DNA of 64,000 bases, from NCBI RefSeq assembly GCF_000511385.1, contig NC_023137.1:1619001-1683000 (forward strand). Direction: 5' to 3'. The notes beneath the pieces are model-generated. The model was not told the origin of the DNA. It did not search any database and saw nothing but the letters and a program-made list of their open reading frames with translations. The position numbers and the translations under genes were made by a program. Origin of the DNA: Phaeobacter gallaeciensis DSM 26640. GTDB taxonomy: Bacteria; Pseudomonadota; Alphaproteobacteria; Rhodobacterales; Rhodobacteraceae. This document shows, piece after piece, positions 9,229 to 18,107 of the stretch (its first letter is position 1; every line of letters starts with the position of its first letter).

Positions 9229-10003
9229 AGGCGGCCTCAGCCAAGATCAGGGCAGTTAGGGCGGCGGAAAGCGCCGCGACGAAGAACCAGTCGGCTCGTC
9301 TCATACTGAAGTTCTCCAGCAGAATGATGCGGCCTGAGAACCCCCGGCATTTCATCGCTGCCAGAATGCGTTCCGACCGTTCGATGGCGCGCACCAGCAT
9401 CATGCCAACCAGATAGCCGTAGCTGCGGTAGGTATGCCAGTTGGTGCGGGGACGGAAGCCGCGCAGTTTCATCGAGGTGCGCAGGCGCTGGTATTCCTCG
9501 CGCAGGACGTCGATGTAACGGATGGTGAACATCATCAGATGCACCAGCCGCTCTGGCGTTTTGAGGGCAAAGAGAGCATGCCCCATCGTCACAGGTTCCA
9601 TGGATCCGACCAGCGTCATGACGGCGAGGATGACGGCATTTGCGGTCAGGGCAATCTCGGCCGCGCGGAGCAGGCCCTCCAAGCTTGCTTCCAGTCCCCA
9701 TACAGAAAAGACTGGGCTGCCGGGAACAGTGAACGGCAGCAGCACCAGCATGAAAATGATGAAACTGTCCATCATCGCCATCCGCTTCAGCGTTTTCCGC
9801 GGCGGCAGACCGGAGAAGGCCAGCAGCCACATCGACAGGCCAAGCGCAGCTGACAGCACCCAAAGGTTGCTGAGCGAGACCACCACGACGGCATAGACCG
9901 CAGTCATTACGATGCGCATCCGCGGGTCAAGCGCGGTGACCTTGGCGCGGAATGCGCCGGTGCCGCCCAGCGGTTTTTCGTCGCCGGTCAGTACATAGGT
10001 CAT
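9215..10003 (-). CDS. cbiQ: Cobalt ECF transporter transmembrane subunit
   Basis: A 262-residue EcfT-type permease. The two coupling motifs that contact the ATPase are visible as MKLRGF and MKCRGF, separated by about 40 residues, after an N-terminal membrane bundle and before a last C-terminal span. It links CbiO to the substrate-capture protein CbiM in the inner membrane. It overlaps the upstream gene by four bases. Confidence 0.92.
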   Translation of the reverse strand: MTYVLTGDEKPLGGTGAFRAKVTALDPRMRIVMTAVYAVVVVSLSNLWVLSAALGLSMWLLAFSGLPPRKTLKRMAMMDSFIIFMLVLLPFTVPGSPVFSVWGLEASLEGLLRAAEIALTANAVILAVMTLVGSMEPVTMGHALFALKTPERLVHLMMFTIRYIDVLREEYQRLRTSMKLRGFRPRTNWHTYRSYGYLVGMMLVRAIERSERILAAMKCRGFSGRIILLENFSMRRADWFFVAALSAALTALILAEAAYAAS

Positions 10004-10587
10004 GCGCTGCTGCCAATCTTGCGCCGCGCGGCGATGTAGAAGCCCAGTCCGAACAGCCCGAAGATATAACCAATGCCGCCAAGAATAGATTGGAAATCCG
10101 ACTTGTTCTTAAACGCGGTCAGCTCCTGCCGGAGCGGGCGCAGTTCATTGCGCATCATGGTGGCAAGCTCAGCGCGGGCTTGGTCGGACAGGCCTGCAGC
10201 CGTGGCAACCGACGGGACTACAGCGGTGCTGGTCGCCGCCGCAGGCGCTGTCATGCTTTGGCTTTGGCCCATAATCTGTGCGACCTCTGCGGCGTCCATG
10301 ATGACTTCGGCAACATGGCCGGCACCAAGGTCGCCGCGAAAGATATGCGTCACCGGTTCTGACGGGGTGAACAGGAAGAAACCGTCAGCGTTGGTCCTGG
10401 TTTCACCCAGTTTGCCGCCAGCTTCGTCAAAAACCTCTATCAGCAAGTCCGGAGCCATATCTCCGTTGGAAAAGCCGACTTCGCCCTCAATGTCTGATCC
10501 CGATGGAAACACCGAGGAAATCACATTGTGCGCCAATGCCGGCAGTGGTGCAAGCAGGGCTAGGATCAGCACGCAGGAGCGGATCAT
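10000..10587 (-). CDS. cbiL: CbiL/NikL-type periplasmic component of the cobalt transporter
   Basis: A 195-residue protein with a signal peptide (MIRSCVLILALLAPLPALA), a beta-rich periplasmic domain (about 20-90), a charged linker and one C-terminal membrane span (about 165-185) ending in AARRK. This is the architecture of the accessory NikL/CbiL subunits found with ECF nickel and cobalt transporters. It stands where cbiN would be expected and no cbiN is present. It overlaps cbiM and cbiQ by four bases each. The name comes mainly from context and architecture. Confidence 0.72.
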   Translation of the reverse strand: MIRSCVLILALLAPLPALAHNVISSVFPSGSDIEGEVGFSNGDMAPDLLIEVFDEAGGKLGETRTNADGFFLFTPSEPVTHIFRGDLGAGHVAEVIMDAAEVAQIMGQSQSMTAPAAATSTAVVPSVATAAGLSDQARAELATMMRNELRPLRQELTAFKNKSDFQSILGGIGYIFGLFGLGFYIAARRKIGSSA

Positions 10588-11201
10588 GCCAGGCTTCCTT
10601 TCGTGTCAAAAAACAGTTCGGGCTTCACCCGGCGGGCCAGAAAAATGGCGGCGCCGGACAAAAGCGCCTCGATCAGCATCACCGGGATATGGGAAAAGAA
10701 CACAAGCTTGGCCGCCAGGATGAACTCGTCACCGGACAGCATCAGCGATACCGCAACTGCAAGGGTCGTGAGGGCAATTGCTGCACCGCCGCCGATGCCG
10801 CCCCAGATTGCGCCCTGCAGCGGTGAGCCGCGCGCCACCAGCGGGCGAAACATCAAGCCGACAAGAACAGCGGGCAGGGCAATATTCACGGCGTTCACGC
10901 CCAATACGGTCAGCCCGCCGAAGCCGAAGAAGACCGCCTGCAGGAGAAGCCCGACAAACAGGGCCGGGAAGGCAGCCCAGCCCAGCACCAGCCCTGCAAG
11001 CCCATTCAGGATCAGGTGAACCGAACTGGGCCCGATCGGGACATGGATCAGGGAGGCCACAAAGAAACTGGCCGACAGAACACCTGCCGCAGGAATACGC
11101 TCCAGCGGCAGGTTGCGCAGACCCATGGCAATACCGCCGACGGCGGCAACAGCGCCGCCGATCACAACCGGGTTCGACAGTGCGCCGTCTACGATATGCA
11201 T
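10584..11201 (-). CDS. cbiM: Cobalt ECF transporter substrate-capture protein
   Basis: CbiM/NikM family S-component of 205 residues. The N-terminus MHIVDG supplies the metal-binding amino group and the histidine at position 2; PIGPSSVHLILNGLAG is the other conserved segment, with a histidine near residue 63. About six membrane spans are seen. Family members bind Co or Ni; the B12 riboswitch upstream of the operon argues for cobalt. The start lies ten bases after the preceding gene. Confidence 0.92.
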   Translation of the reverse strand: MHIVDGALSNPVVIGGAVAAVGGIAMGLRNLPLERIPAAGVLSASFFVASLIHVPIGPSSVHLILNGLAGLVLGWAAFPALFVGLLLQAVFFGFGGLTVLGVNAVNIALPAVLVGLMFRPLVARGSPLQGAIWGGIGGGAAIALTTLAVAVSLMLSGDEFILAAKLVFFSHIPVMLIEALLSGAAIFLARRVKPELFFDTKGSLA

Positions 11202-11211
11202 AGGGTCAGTC

Positions 11212-11997
11212 TCACTTCAGCTCTTCAGCGTGGATCCACAGCACAGCATCCTGGCTGAGTTCCTTGCCCTCATGCTCTGTCGCCGGACCGGACCCCAGAG
11301 CCGCAAAACCCCAGTAGCCTGCTTTTGGAATACCAAAGGAGAACACGCCGTTCTGGTCTGCGATGGCAACAATCGCACCGCCTGGCATCTCACCCACGGT
11401 GGGGCTGGTGGTGGAGAATTTATCGAGATCTGGCTCCGCCGCCATGAACTCGATTTCAATCTCGGCACCGGAAACCGGCTTGCCATCTGCCAGAACCTGG
11501 CCGGAGAAGGTGGAGCCGACGATGACGTTGTAGGGCTTGTTCAGCGGCAGAATCTCGGTCGCGAGGCCCGCGGGCTGGTCCCAGTCGGTGGGCAGCGTAT
11601 TGCGGTTCAGAACAACCTTGGAAATCTGCTGGATGTAGATGTCTTCGCTTTCCTCATAGTAGGGTGCGGGCACAGTCACCACGACATAGTCACCCGAGCG
11701 CTTCACCGGCACGGACGCCTTATAGGCAGAAGCCTCGTTTTCAGCGCCTTTGAAAATGGCGGCTTCGAGGCGGTCCGACAGGTCGGTTTTCTCGCCCTTG
11801 TGGATCATGAAGAATTCTTCCGGCGTGCCCATGTCCATCGCATGGCCGTTCGCCATCGGGTGCCAAAACACCAGCCCCATCGGTACGTCGCCGGGCTTCT
11901 CGATCAGCACGCTTTCGGTATAGTTTAGCTGGAAATGCGCCGACGCAGCGGCGGGAAGTGAAATGGCCAGAGCAGCGGCAAGGTAGTTCAGTTTCAT
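11212..11997 (-). CDS. DUF4198 (NikK-like) periplasmic metal-uptake protein
   Basis: A 261-residue exported protein whose signal peptide ends in ALAISLPAAASA|HFQ. The mature part contains HP and HAMD segments near residues 46-55 and a C-terminal carboxypeptidase-like beta domain (about 165-230). DUF4198 proteins accompany nickel and cobalt ECF transporters as the K component. It is the first gene behind the minus-strand cobalamin riboswitch. The frame extends upstream, but the ATG at 11997 begins the signal peptide and has GAGGAC before it. Confidence 0.78.
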   Translation of the reverse strand: MKLNYLAAALAISLPAAASAHFQLNYTESVLIEKPGDVPMGLVFWHPMANGHAMDMGTPEEFFMIHKGEKTDLSDRLEAAIFKGAENEASAYKASVPVKRSGDYVVVTVPAPYYEESEDIYIQQISKVVLNRNTLPTDWDQPAGLATEILPLNKPYNVIVGSTFSGQVLADGKPVSGAEIEIEFMAAEPDLDKFSTTSPTVGEMPGGAIVAIADQNGVFSFGIPKAGYWGFAALGSGPATEHEGKELSQDAVLWIHAEELK

Positions 11998-12154
11998 ATC
12001 GTCCTCATTCGACGATGCAGGCGCACCCGCAATCAGGAATGAACAACGGGGAGTAGTGGCACGGGATAGCCTGAACGGCACACGCGCCAGACGCGCACCC
12101 CGGCGTCCGGTGGAAAAGGGCCGTCGCCCCGCAAGCGGAGCCTAAGCCCTTGTG

Positions 12155-12305
12155 TCCGGCAGGTCTCCTGACTCGCGGGTCTTGGTTCGGCTGGCCTTCC
12201 CGGGACAGATCCCAGTGGCGTATTCAGCGTCACTCACCGCTCACAGTTGCGGGGGCAGTCACGGATTTGGTCCCTTTTGGGTACGCCGCACCGTGTTCCC
12301 TATTT
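12155..12305 (-). ncRNA. Cobalamin riboswitch upstream of the cobalt transporter operon
   Basis: On the minus strand the element shows GGGAACACGGTG, then AAATCC, CTGCCCCCGCAACTGTGAGC, the B12 box GCCACTGG, GGGAAGG and the closing CGCGAGTCAGGAGACCTGCC, in the canonical order and spacing of the AdoCbl riboswitch. It begins about 160 bases before the first transporter gene. Cobalamin binding normally represses downstream expression, so cobalt uptake should fall when B12 is plentiful. Confidence 0.95.
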
Positions 12306-12669
12306 CTTCCGCTGCGCATTGAAACACTCACGGAACCGATCACTCTCGCTGAATGGCAAACGGGAATTTCTGAGTCAAGAGAATCATAAGCTGTTCAATT
12401 GGGCGATCGGGGCCGATGGTCTTTTTTCCTGCAGCGGCGCAGGGATCGACAGGCAGATATGTTCTGATCAGAGGGCCACGGAAACGTTGCCCCTAGCATT
12501 TTGTATGCCCAATCAATCATCCTCACTTGAAAACTGGAAAGACGAATTTGGTGATATGGATGCCAAACCGGGGGTGTTTTCTCCTCAGGTTGGGAATTCT
12601 CCCGCTTGACAGAACAATTCCTGGTTGCCTAAGTCTTGGCCATTCTGGTCCGGCTGGGAGACCACCCGG
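12306..12669. promoter_or_regulatory. Shared promoter region of two divergent B12-regulated operons
   Basis: About 360 bases separate the 5' ends of two riboswitches that point away from each other, so the promoters of both operons must lie here. No protein-coding gene was recognised, and individual -35 and -10 elements could not be assigned with confidence. Confidence 0.5.
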
Positions 12670-12822
12670 TTAATAGGGAACACGGTGAGGTGTAGCCAAA
12701 AGGCGCCGATTCAGTGACTGCCCCCGCAACTGTGAGCGGAGAGCAATGCTGCGATATGCCACTGCCCGAGGGGCGGGAAGGCGCGGCAAAGCCTCGACCC
12801 GCGAGTCAGGAGACCTGCCAGG
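12670..12822 (+). ncRNA. Cobalamin riboswitch upstream of the btuB-btuFCD-cbiZ operon
   Basis: The plus strand carries GGGAACACGGTGAGG, then CTGCCCCCGCAACTGTGAGC, GCCACTGCCC, GGGAAGG and the closing CCGCGAGTCAGGAGACCTGCC, in the order of the cobalamin riboswitch. The receptor gene starts about 170 bases later, leaving room for an expression platform. It is nearly identical in its core to the divergent element at 12155-12305. Confidence 0.95.
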
Positions 12823-12995
12823 ATGATCACCCTGTCCGGGTGCGGGGCGCGCCAAGGACAACGGACTTCCGTAGTGGTGGCAGTTTTCACCGTCTGCGGG
12901 GGCAAAGCCTTCCAAAGACCAAAATTTTGAACGTGCTGCCCGGCATGGGCAGTCGCTTGGCCTGCGCTTGCTGCGCGGGCCGGGAGGAATGGAAT

Positions 12996-14879
12996 ATGCG
13001 CAAGGTAAGCTTGTCTCTGGCCGCCATCCTGGCCGCCGTCCCTGCAATCGCAACCGCTCAGGATGAAGACGTCACCAATCTGGCGGCGATCATCGTCTCC
13101 GGGGGCTTCACCCCGGTCGAGGCCCAGCAGTACGGCCGCTCAGTCTCAGTCCTGACCAGCGAAGAGATCAAAGATCGCGGTATCACCACGGTCCAGGATG
13201 CGCTGCGCTCAGTCCCCGGCCTGATGGTGAATGGCTCCGGCGACAGTTTTACCCAGGTCCGCATCCGGGGTGCCGAAGCCAACCACACGCTGATCCTGAT
13301 TGACGGCGTCGAAGCCTCGGGCGGTGACAGTGAGTACATTTTGTCCGGTCTGGACACTGCCAATATCGAGCGGATCGAAGTTCTGCGCGGCCCCCAGTCG
13401 GTGTTCTACGGCTCCAACGCCTCGGCCGGTGTGATCAACATCATCACAAAGTCCGGCGGCATCGGAACAGAATACGGCGGCAGCGCGGAAGCGGGGTCCG
13501 ACGGCTACCGGGCCTCGGCCCGGGTTTCGTCGCGGACCGAGCGCGGCGGTATCGCCTTAAGCTTCGCCCATGACAATGACGACGGCTATGACACCTCGGG
13601 CGATGGCGGTGAAGAAGACGGCATCCGCCGCAATACACTGCAATTGAAAGGCGACTACCTGGTTACCGACCGGCTGAAACTTGGCTTTAACTTCCGCACG
13701 TCCGATGAACGCTATGACAGCGATCGCACCTCATTCACCGCAACGGATGCGGTCAGCTATGTCGTGGATGATCCAACGCAATTCAGTGACCGGGATGAGC
13801 AACTGGCGCAGGTCTATGCTGAACTGGACACATTGGGCGGGCGTCTGAAGCACCGCCTGGCAATCGAACGCACTGACTTTGACCGGTCCTTCAATGGCGG
13901 CACGCCGACTGAAACCACGACCGAAGCTGCAAAATACCTGTTGAGTTTTGGCCTGAGCGGACAGCGGGCCGATGAGGCAGATCATCTGCTGAATGCCATG
14001 CTGGAATGGGAGGAAGACAGCAGCAGCTCCAACCCGGCCTTCGCACGCGAAACCAAGTCGTTTGCTCTGGAATACCGCGGCAGCTTTGCCAATGGCCTCG
14101 ATCTGCAGCTCGGGGTGCGTCACGATAACAACAGCGTATTCGAAGACGCCACTAGCTGGACTGCCAGTGTTTCCTACACCTTTGCCGGCAGCGGCGTACG
14201 CCTGCACAGTTCGGCTGGAACCGGTGTTGTGAACCCCTCTTACTTTGAGCTGTTTGCAAACAGCTCATTCGGCTCCACCACCTACCTCGGCAATCCGAAC
14301 TTGCAGCCGGAGGAAAATCGCAGCTTCGATTTCGGGGTTGAAGTGCCGTTCCTTCAAGGGCGCGGTCTGGTTGATTTAACGTATTTCGACGAGACGCTGA
14401 CAGGAGAGATCGAGAGCTACATGGTGAATGCAACCACGTTCTCCTACCGCAACCAAGCCGGTGACAGTGATCGCAAGGGTGTTGAATTGGCGGCAAGCCT
14501 GGAAGCCAGCGAATACCTCGATCTGCGCCTGTCCTACACCTATCTGGATGCCACCAACCCTAACGGCTCGGTCGAGATCCGTCGCCCGGAGCACGAGCTT
14601 TTGCTGAGCGCCACACTGGATATTTTCAATGGCAGCGGCTCTGTTACTGCGGACATCCGGCATGTGGCGGGTAATTGGGACAGCCAGTTCTTCGGCTCTT
14701 ATGCGACAGCTGAGCTGCCGGACTACACCACCGTCGATGTCGCTGCTCAGTATGAACTGACAGATAACGTGGTGCTGACCGGGCGTGTCACCAACCTGTT
14801 CGACGAGGACTACGCGGACGTCTGGGGCTACGCCAAACGCGGTCGCGCGGCCTATGTCGGCCTGCGGGCTTCGTTCTGA
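12996..14879 (+). CDS. btuB: TonB-dependent outer-membrane receptor, BtuB type
   Basis: A 627-residue TonB-dependent receptor. The signal peptide ends around AIATA-QDED; the plug domain (about 35-150) shows GITTVQDALRSVPG, VRIRGAEANHTLILIDGVE and the ERIEVLRGPQSVFYGSNASAGVINI signature, split here by the start of the barrel. The barrel ends in the outer-membrane signal GLRASF with terminal Phe. Transport of cobalamin is inferred from the riboswitch and the downstream BtuFCD and CbiZ genes. The reading frame is open into the riboswitch, but the ATG at 12996 with GGGAGGA upstream fits the signal peptide. Confidence 0.92.
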   Translation: MRKVSLSLAAILAAVPAIATAQDEDVTNLAAIIVSGGFTPVEAQQYGRSVSVLTSEEIKDRGITTVQDALRSVPGLMVNGSGDSFTQVRIRGAEANHTLILIDGVEASGGDSEYILSGLDTANIERIEVLRGPQSVFYGSNASAGVINIITKSGGIGTEYGGSAEAGSDGYRASARVSSRTERGGIALSFAHDNDDGYDTSGDGGEEDGIRRNTLQLKGDYLVTDRLKLGFNFRTSDERYDSDRTSFTATDAVSYVVDDPTQFSDRDEQLAQVYAELDTLGGRLKHRLAIERTDFDRSFNGGTPTETTTEAAKYLLSFGLSGQRADEADHLLNAMLEWEEDSSSSNPAFARETKSFALEYRGSFANGLDLQLGVRHDNNSVFEDATSWTASVSYTFAGSGVRLHSSAGTGVVNPSYFELFANSSFGSTTYLGNPNLQPEENRSFDFGVEVPFLQGRGLVDLTYFDETLTGEIESYMVNATTFSYRNQAGDSDRKGVELAASLEASEYLDLRLSYTYLDATNPNGSVEIRRPEHELLLSATLDIFNGSGSVTADIRHVAGNWDSQFFGSYATAELPDYTTVDVAAQYELTDNVVLTGRVTNLFDEDYADVWGYAKRGRAAYVGLRASF

Positions 14880-14882
14880 CCC

Positions 14883-15719
14883 ATGCGCAGGCTGCCCGGC
14901 ATAGCTCTGGCCCTTTTGTGGGCCGTCACTGATGCTTTTGCAGGGCCGTCGCGCGTGGTGTCGATGAACCTTTGCACGGACCAGCTGGCGATGCTGCTGG
15001 CAGCGCCCGGCCAGCTGGCCTCGGTCTCCTACATCGCGCGGGACACGCGCGCCTCGGCTATGGCTGACGCGGCCATGGCTTATCCCGCCAACCACGGGCT
15101 GGCCGAAGAGATTTATCTGCTGCAGCCCGATCTGGTGATTGCCGGCGCCTATTCGACACCTGCCACCACGGATATGCTGCGCCGTCTTGGCGTGCCGGTG
15201 GTGGTGTTCGAGCCCGCCAGCTCGCTGCAGGATGTGCGCGCACGTATCTTGCGGATGGGTCAGGTTCTGGGCCGCGAAGAAGCGGCCCGCGCACTGCTGG
15301 CGGACTACGACCAGCGGCTGGCAAAGCTGGAGCAAGCAGGGCCGGAGGCGCCACGCGCCGCGCTCTATGCCGCCAACGGGTTCACTTCCGGCAGCATGAC
15401 ACTGGCGGGCCAGATCCTGCGCGCGGCGGGGCTGCGCAATATCGCGGATGAGCTGGGGTATGCGCACTCCGGTAGTATGCCGTTGGAACTGCTGGCAATG
15501 GCGGCGCCCGAATTGCTGATCGGCACGTCGCCCTATCCGCGCGCCTCGCGCAGCGAGGACAATCTGGCGCATCCGGTGGTGCGGCAGCTGGCTGGCCGCA
15601 GCGGCGCCGGGCAGATGCGCGATGCGGATTGGGTTTGCGGCACCCCGCATGTGCTGCGTGCGGTGGAAAGTCTGGCCGCAGAGCGCCGCCTGTTCATGGA
15701 GAAGGAGAGCCGGGAATGA
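14883..15719 (+). CDS. btuF: Periplasmic corrinoid-binding protein, BtuF-like
   Basis: A 278-residue class III (helical-backbone) periplasmic binding protein. It has a signal peptide to about residue 20, then SRVVSMNLCTDQLAMLLA and EEIYLLQPDLVIAGAYS, the typical first lobe of BtuF/FhuD-type proteins, and a long linking helix near residues 115-145. It starts four bases after the receptor and overlaps the permease gene by four bases. Corrinoid specificity follows from operon context; the family also includes siderophore binders. Confidence 0.83.
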   Translation: MRRLPGIALALLWAVTDAFAGPSRVVSMNLCTDQLAMLLAAPGQLASVSYIARDTRASAMADAAMAYPANHGLAEEIYLLQPDLVIAGAYSTPATTDMLRRLGVPVVVFEPASSLQDVRARILRMGQVLGREEAARALLADYDQRLAKLEQAGPEAPRAALYAANGFTSGSMTLAGQILRAAGLRNIADELGYAHSGSMPLELLAMAAPELLIGTSPYPRASRSEDNLAHPVVRQLAGRSGAGQMRDADWVCGTPHVLRAVESLAAERRLFMEKESRE

Positions 15720-16699
15720 CCCGTCTGATGCTGGTTCTGGCAGTAGCGGTGCAGGCACTGTTCCTGCTGTCGCTCACGGTGGGGCCGGCTGATGTGGGCG
15801 CGCGCGAAAGCCTGGCCGCTCTGTTTGACGAGGGTTACGGGCCGCTTACCCTGGTGATGCGGGAAATCCGGCTGCCGCGTGCGCTGCTGGCGGTGATCAT
15901 CGGCGGCGGACTGGGGCTGGCGGGGGCGGCGATGCAGGGCTATCTGCGCAACCCGCTGGCTGAACCGGGACTGATCGGTGTGTCCTCCTCGGCGGCGTTG
16001 GGGGCAGTGCTGGCGATCAACACCGGCTTGGCGGCCACGCTGACACTGGGCCTGCCTCTGGCGGCGCTGGCGGGTGCCCTGGGTGGGGTGTTTCTGGTGA
16101 TGGCGCTGGCCGGGCCGCAGGGCGGCTCGCTATCTCTGATACTGGCAGGGATTGCGATTTCGGCGATGGCAGCGGCGCTCACGTCGCTGGTGCTGAACCT
16201 GTCGCCCAACCCCTTTGCCGCCAATGAGATTGTGTTCTGGATGATGGGCTCGCTGGCGGACCGTTCGATGCTGCATGTCTGGCTGGTGCTACCCTTTGCA
16301 CTATCGGGGGGCGCGATCCTGCTGACACTGGCGCGGGGTCTGGATGCGCTGACCCTGGGCGAGGATGCGGCGCAGACCATGGGGATGAACCTGAACCGGC
16401 TGCGGCTGCTGCTGGTTGTCGGGACGGCCGCCATTGTCGGCGGCGCCACTGCTGTGGCGGGCGCTATCGGCTTCATCGGCTTGGTGGTGCCGCATATCCT
16501 GCGCCCGTTGGTTGGCGGCCAGCCGTCGCGGCTGTTGTGGGCCTCGGCGCTTGGCGGCGCCATTATGCTGCAACTGGCTGACATTGCGGTGCGGATCATC
16601 CTGCCGTCGCGGGACCTCAAGCTGGGAGTGGTCACCGCCCTGGTCGGCGCGCCGCTGTTCCTGCACCTGATCTACAAGACGCGGAAGGGGCTGGCATGA
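15716..16699 (+). CDS. btuC: Corrinoid ABC transporter permease, BtuC-like
   Basis: FecCD/BtuC family permease of 327 residues. The motifs RLPRALLAVIIGGGLGLAGAAMQ and QGYLRNPLAEPGLIGVSS near residues 40-85 are diagnostic, as is GAIGFIGLVVPHILR near residue 245, which contacts the ATPase. About ten membrane spans are seen. The start ATG overlaps the btuF stop (ATGA), with GGAGAG upstream. It forms the inner-membrane channel for corrinoid import. Confidence 0.9.
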   Translation: MTRLMLVLAVAVQALFLLSLTVGPADVGARESLAALFDEGYGPLTLVMREIRLPRALLAVIIGGGLGLAGAAMQGYLRNPLAEPGLIGVSSSAALGAVLAINTGLAATLTLGLPLAALAGALGGVFLVMALAGPQGGSLSLILAGIAISAMAAALTSLVLNLSPNPFAANEIVFWMMGSLADRSMLHVWLVLPFALSGGAILLTLARGLDALTLGEDAAQTMGMNLNRLRLLLVVGTAAIVGGATAVAGAIGFIGLVVPHILRPLVGGQPSRLLWASALGGAIMLQLADIAVRIILPSRDLKLGVVTALVGAPLFLHLIYKTRKGLA

Positions 16700-17451
16700 G
16701 CGTGCTTTCGGTCCGGAACCTCTCCGTTACCTTGCGAAACCGCCCGGTGCTCGGCGATGTGTCGATTGACATCCAAGCAGGTGAGTTCGTCGGCCTGCTG
16801 GGGCCGAACGGCGCAGGCAAAAGCAGCCTGATGCGCGCCGCCCTGGGGCTGATCCCGGCGCAAGGGCACAGCACGCTGGCGGAGATGAGTGCCGCGGAAC
16901 GCGCCCGCGCGGTAGCCTGGATGCCGCAATCGCGCGAGATTGCCTGGCCGATCCCGGTAGAGCGGCTGGTGGCACTTGGCCGCCTGCCGCATCTACCTCA
17001 GGGGCTGCGGCTGCCGCCTGGTGATCAGGCGCTGGTCGATCAGTCGATTGAGCGCATGGGGCTCGGCCCGTTCCGTCAGCGCGCCGCATCCCGCCTCTCC
17101 GGCGGCGAGCAGGCCCGCGCGCTGATTGCCCGTGCGTTGGCGCAGGACACGCCGCTGCTGATGGCGGATGAACCCGCCGCCGGGCTGGATCCGGCGCACC
17201 AGATCTCCACCATGGAGGTCTTTGCCAGCCTCGCTGCCGAAGGCCGGGCCGCGCTGGTCTCGCTGCATGATCTGGGGCTGGCGGCGCGCCATTGCACAAG
17301 GCTGATCCTGCTGGCCGAGGGCCGCATCCTGGCCGACGGGCCACCCGCCGAAGTGCTGACACCGGACTTGATGGCGCGCGCCTTCGGCATCTCGTTCTGG
17401 CATGAGACAACGGCGCAAGGGCCGGTGTTCCAGCCGCTGGAGGTTCTGTGA
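16696..17451 (+). CDS. btuD: Corrinoid ABC transporter ATPase, BtuD-like
   Basis: A 251-residue ABC ATPase with Walker A GPNGAGKSS near residue 36, the signature LSGGEQAR near residue 133 and Walker B LLMADEPAAGLDP. The Walker B aspartate is preceded by MA instead of the more common LL pair. It overlaps the permease by four bases (ATGA). The pattern MPQSREIAWPIPVERLVALGR is typical of FecE/BtuD proteins. Confidence 0.9.
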   Translation: MSVLSVRNLSVTLRNRPVLGDVSIDIQAGEFVGLLGPNGAGKSSLMRAALGLIPAQGHSTLAEMSAAERARAVAWMPQSREIAWPIPVERLVALGRLPHLPQGLRLPPGDQALVDQSIERMGLGPFRQRAASRLSGGEQARALIARALAQDTPLLMADEPAAGLDPAHQISTMEVFASLAAEGRAALVSLHDLGLAARHCTRLILLAEGRILADGPPAEVLTPDLMARAFGISFWHETTAQGPVFQPLEVL

Positions 17452-18107
17452 TGGGCACGGTCACTCTGGACCGCCCCTGGATCGAGTTTGACCTCGGCGC
17501 CGAGGTGCAAGTGCTGAGCTGGGCTGTGAACCGCCCCGGCCTTGTGACCGCCCGCCGCATCCTGTGGCGCGAAGTCCGCAACAGCGACCTGCCGTGTGAT
17601 CTGGATGTCGCCGAGTGGTTCGCAGGTGAACTGTTGCAGAGGGGCTGCGAGGATGCCGTGGCCTTCCTGACCTCGCGGGATGTGCGCCGCTATTGCGAGG
17701 CCTCAGCCACTGTAGAAGGCATCAGCGCTCAGGCGGTGGCCACTGTCGGCCTGTCCAATGCCGAAAAGGCCGGCAGCCGGATGGATTACGCCAGCCGCAA
17801 CTGGGGCACCATCAATGTCGCCCTGCGCCTCTCCCAAGGGCTGGCCCACGCCGCGCTGATCGAGGCGATGAGCATTGCGGTCCAGGCCCGCACCGCAGCA
17901 GTGATGGACGCTGACATCATCTTGCCAAACGGAACGGCGACCGGCACTGGAACCGACTGTGTCGCGGTGGCGGCACCGGCTGGTGCAACCCCTTATGCCG
18001 GGCTGCATACCGCCACCGGCGAAGTCATCGGCAAAGCCGTTTATCAGGCCGTCCACACCGGCGCCTTGGAATGGAAAACAACCAACAGGAGGGCAGCACA
18101 TGCCTGA
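17451..18107 (+). CDS. cbiZ: Adenosylcobinamide amidohydrolase
   Basis: CbiZ (218 residues) cleaves the nucleotide-loop amide of salvaged (pseudo)cobamides or adenosylcobinamide to give cobyric acid, so the cell can rebuild its own cobalamin. The GTATGTGTDCVAVAAP segment near residue 163 and the C-terminal AGLHTATGEVIGKAVY are family signatures; EGISAQAVATVGLSNA is the central part. A GTG one codon earlier overlaps the btuD stop, and the ATG at 17451 shares its A with that stop. The gene belongs to the corrinoid import operon. Confidence 0.9.
   Translation: MGTVTLDRPWIEFDLGAEVQVLSWAVNRPGLVTARRILWREVRNSDLPCDLDVAEWFAGELLQRGCEDAVAFLTSRDVRRYCEASATVEGISAQAVATVGLSNAEKAGSRMDYASRNWGTINVALRLSQGLAHAALIEAMSIAVQARTAAVMDADIILPNGTATGTGTDCVAVAAPAGATPYAGLHTATGEVIGKAVYQAVHTGALEWKTTNRRAAHA

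Noticed and set aside
12714..12995. N-terminal extension of the btuB reading frame
   Set aside because: These codons are the cobalamin riboswitch and its expression platform; the signal peptide starts at 12996.
14376..15758. Open frame of 460 codons opposite btuB and btuF
   Set aside because: It spans two well supported genes in the opposite direction and matches no family.
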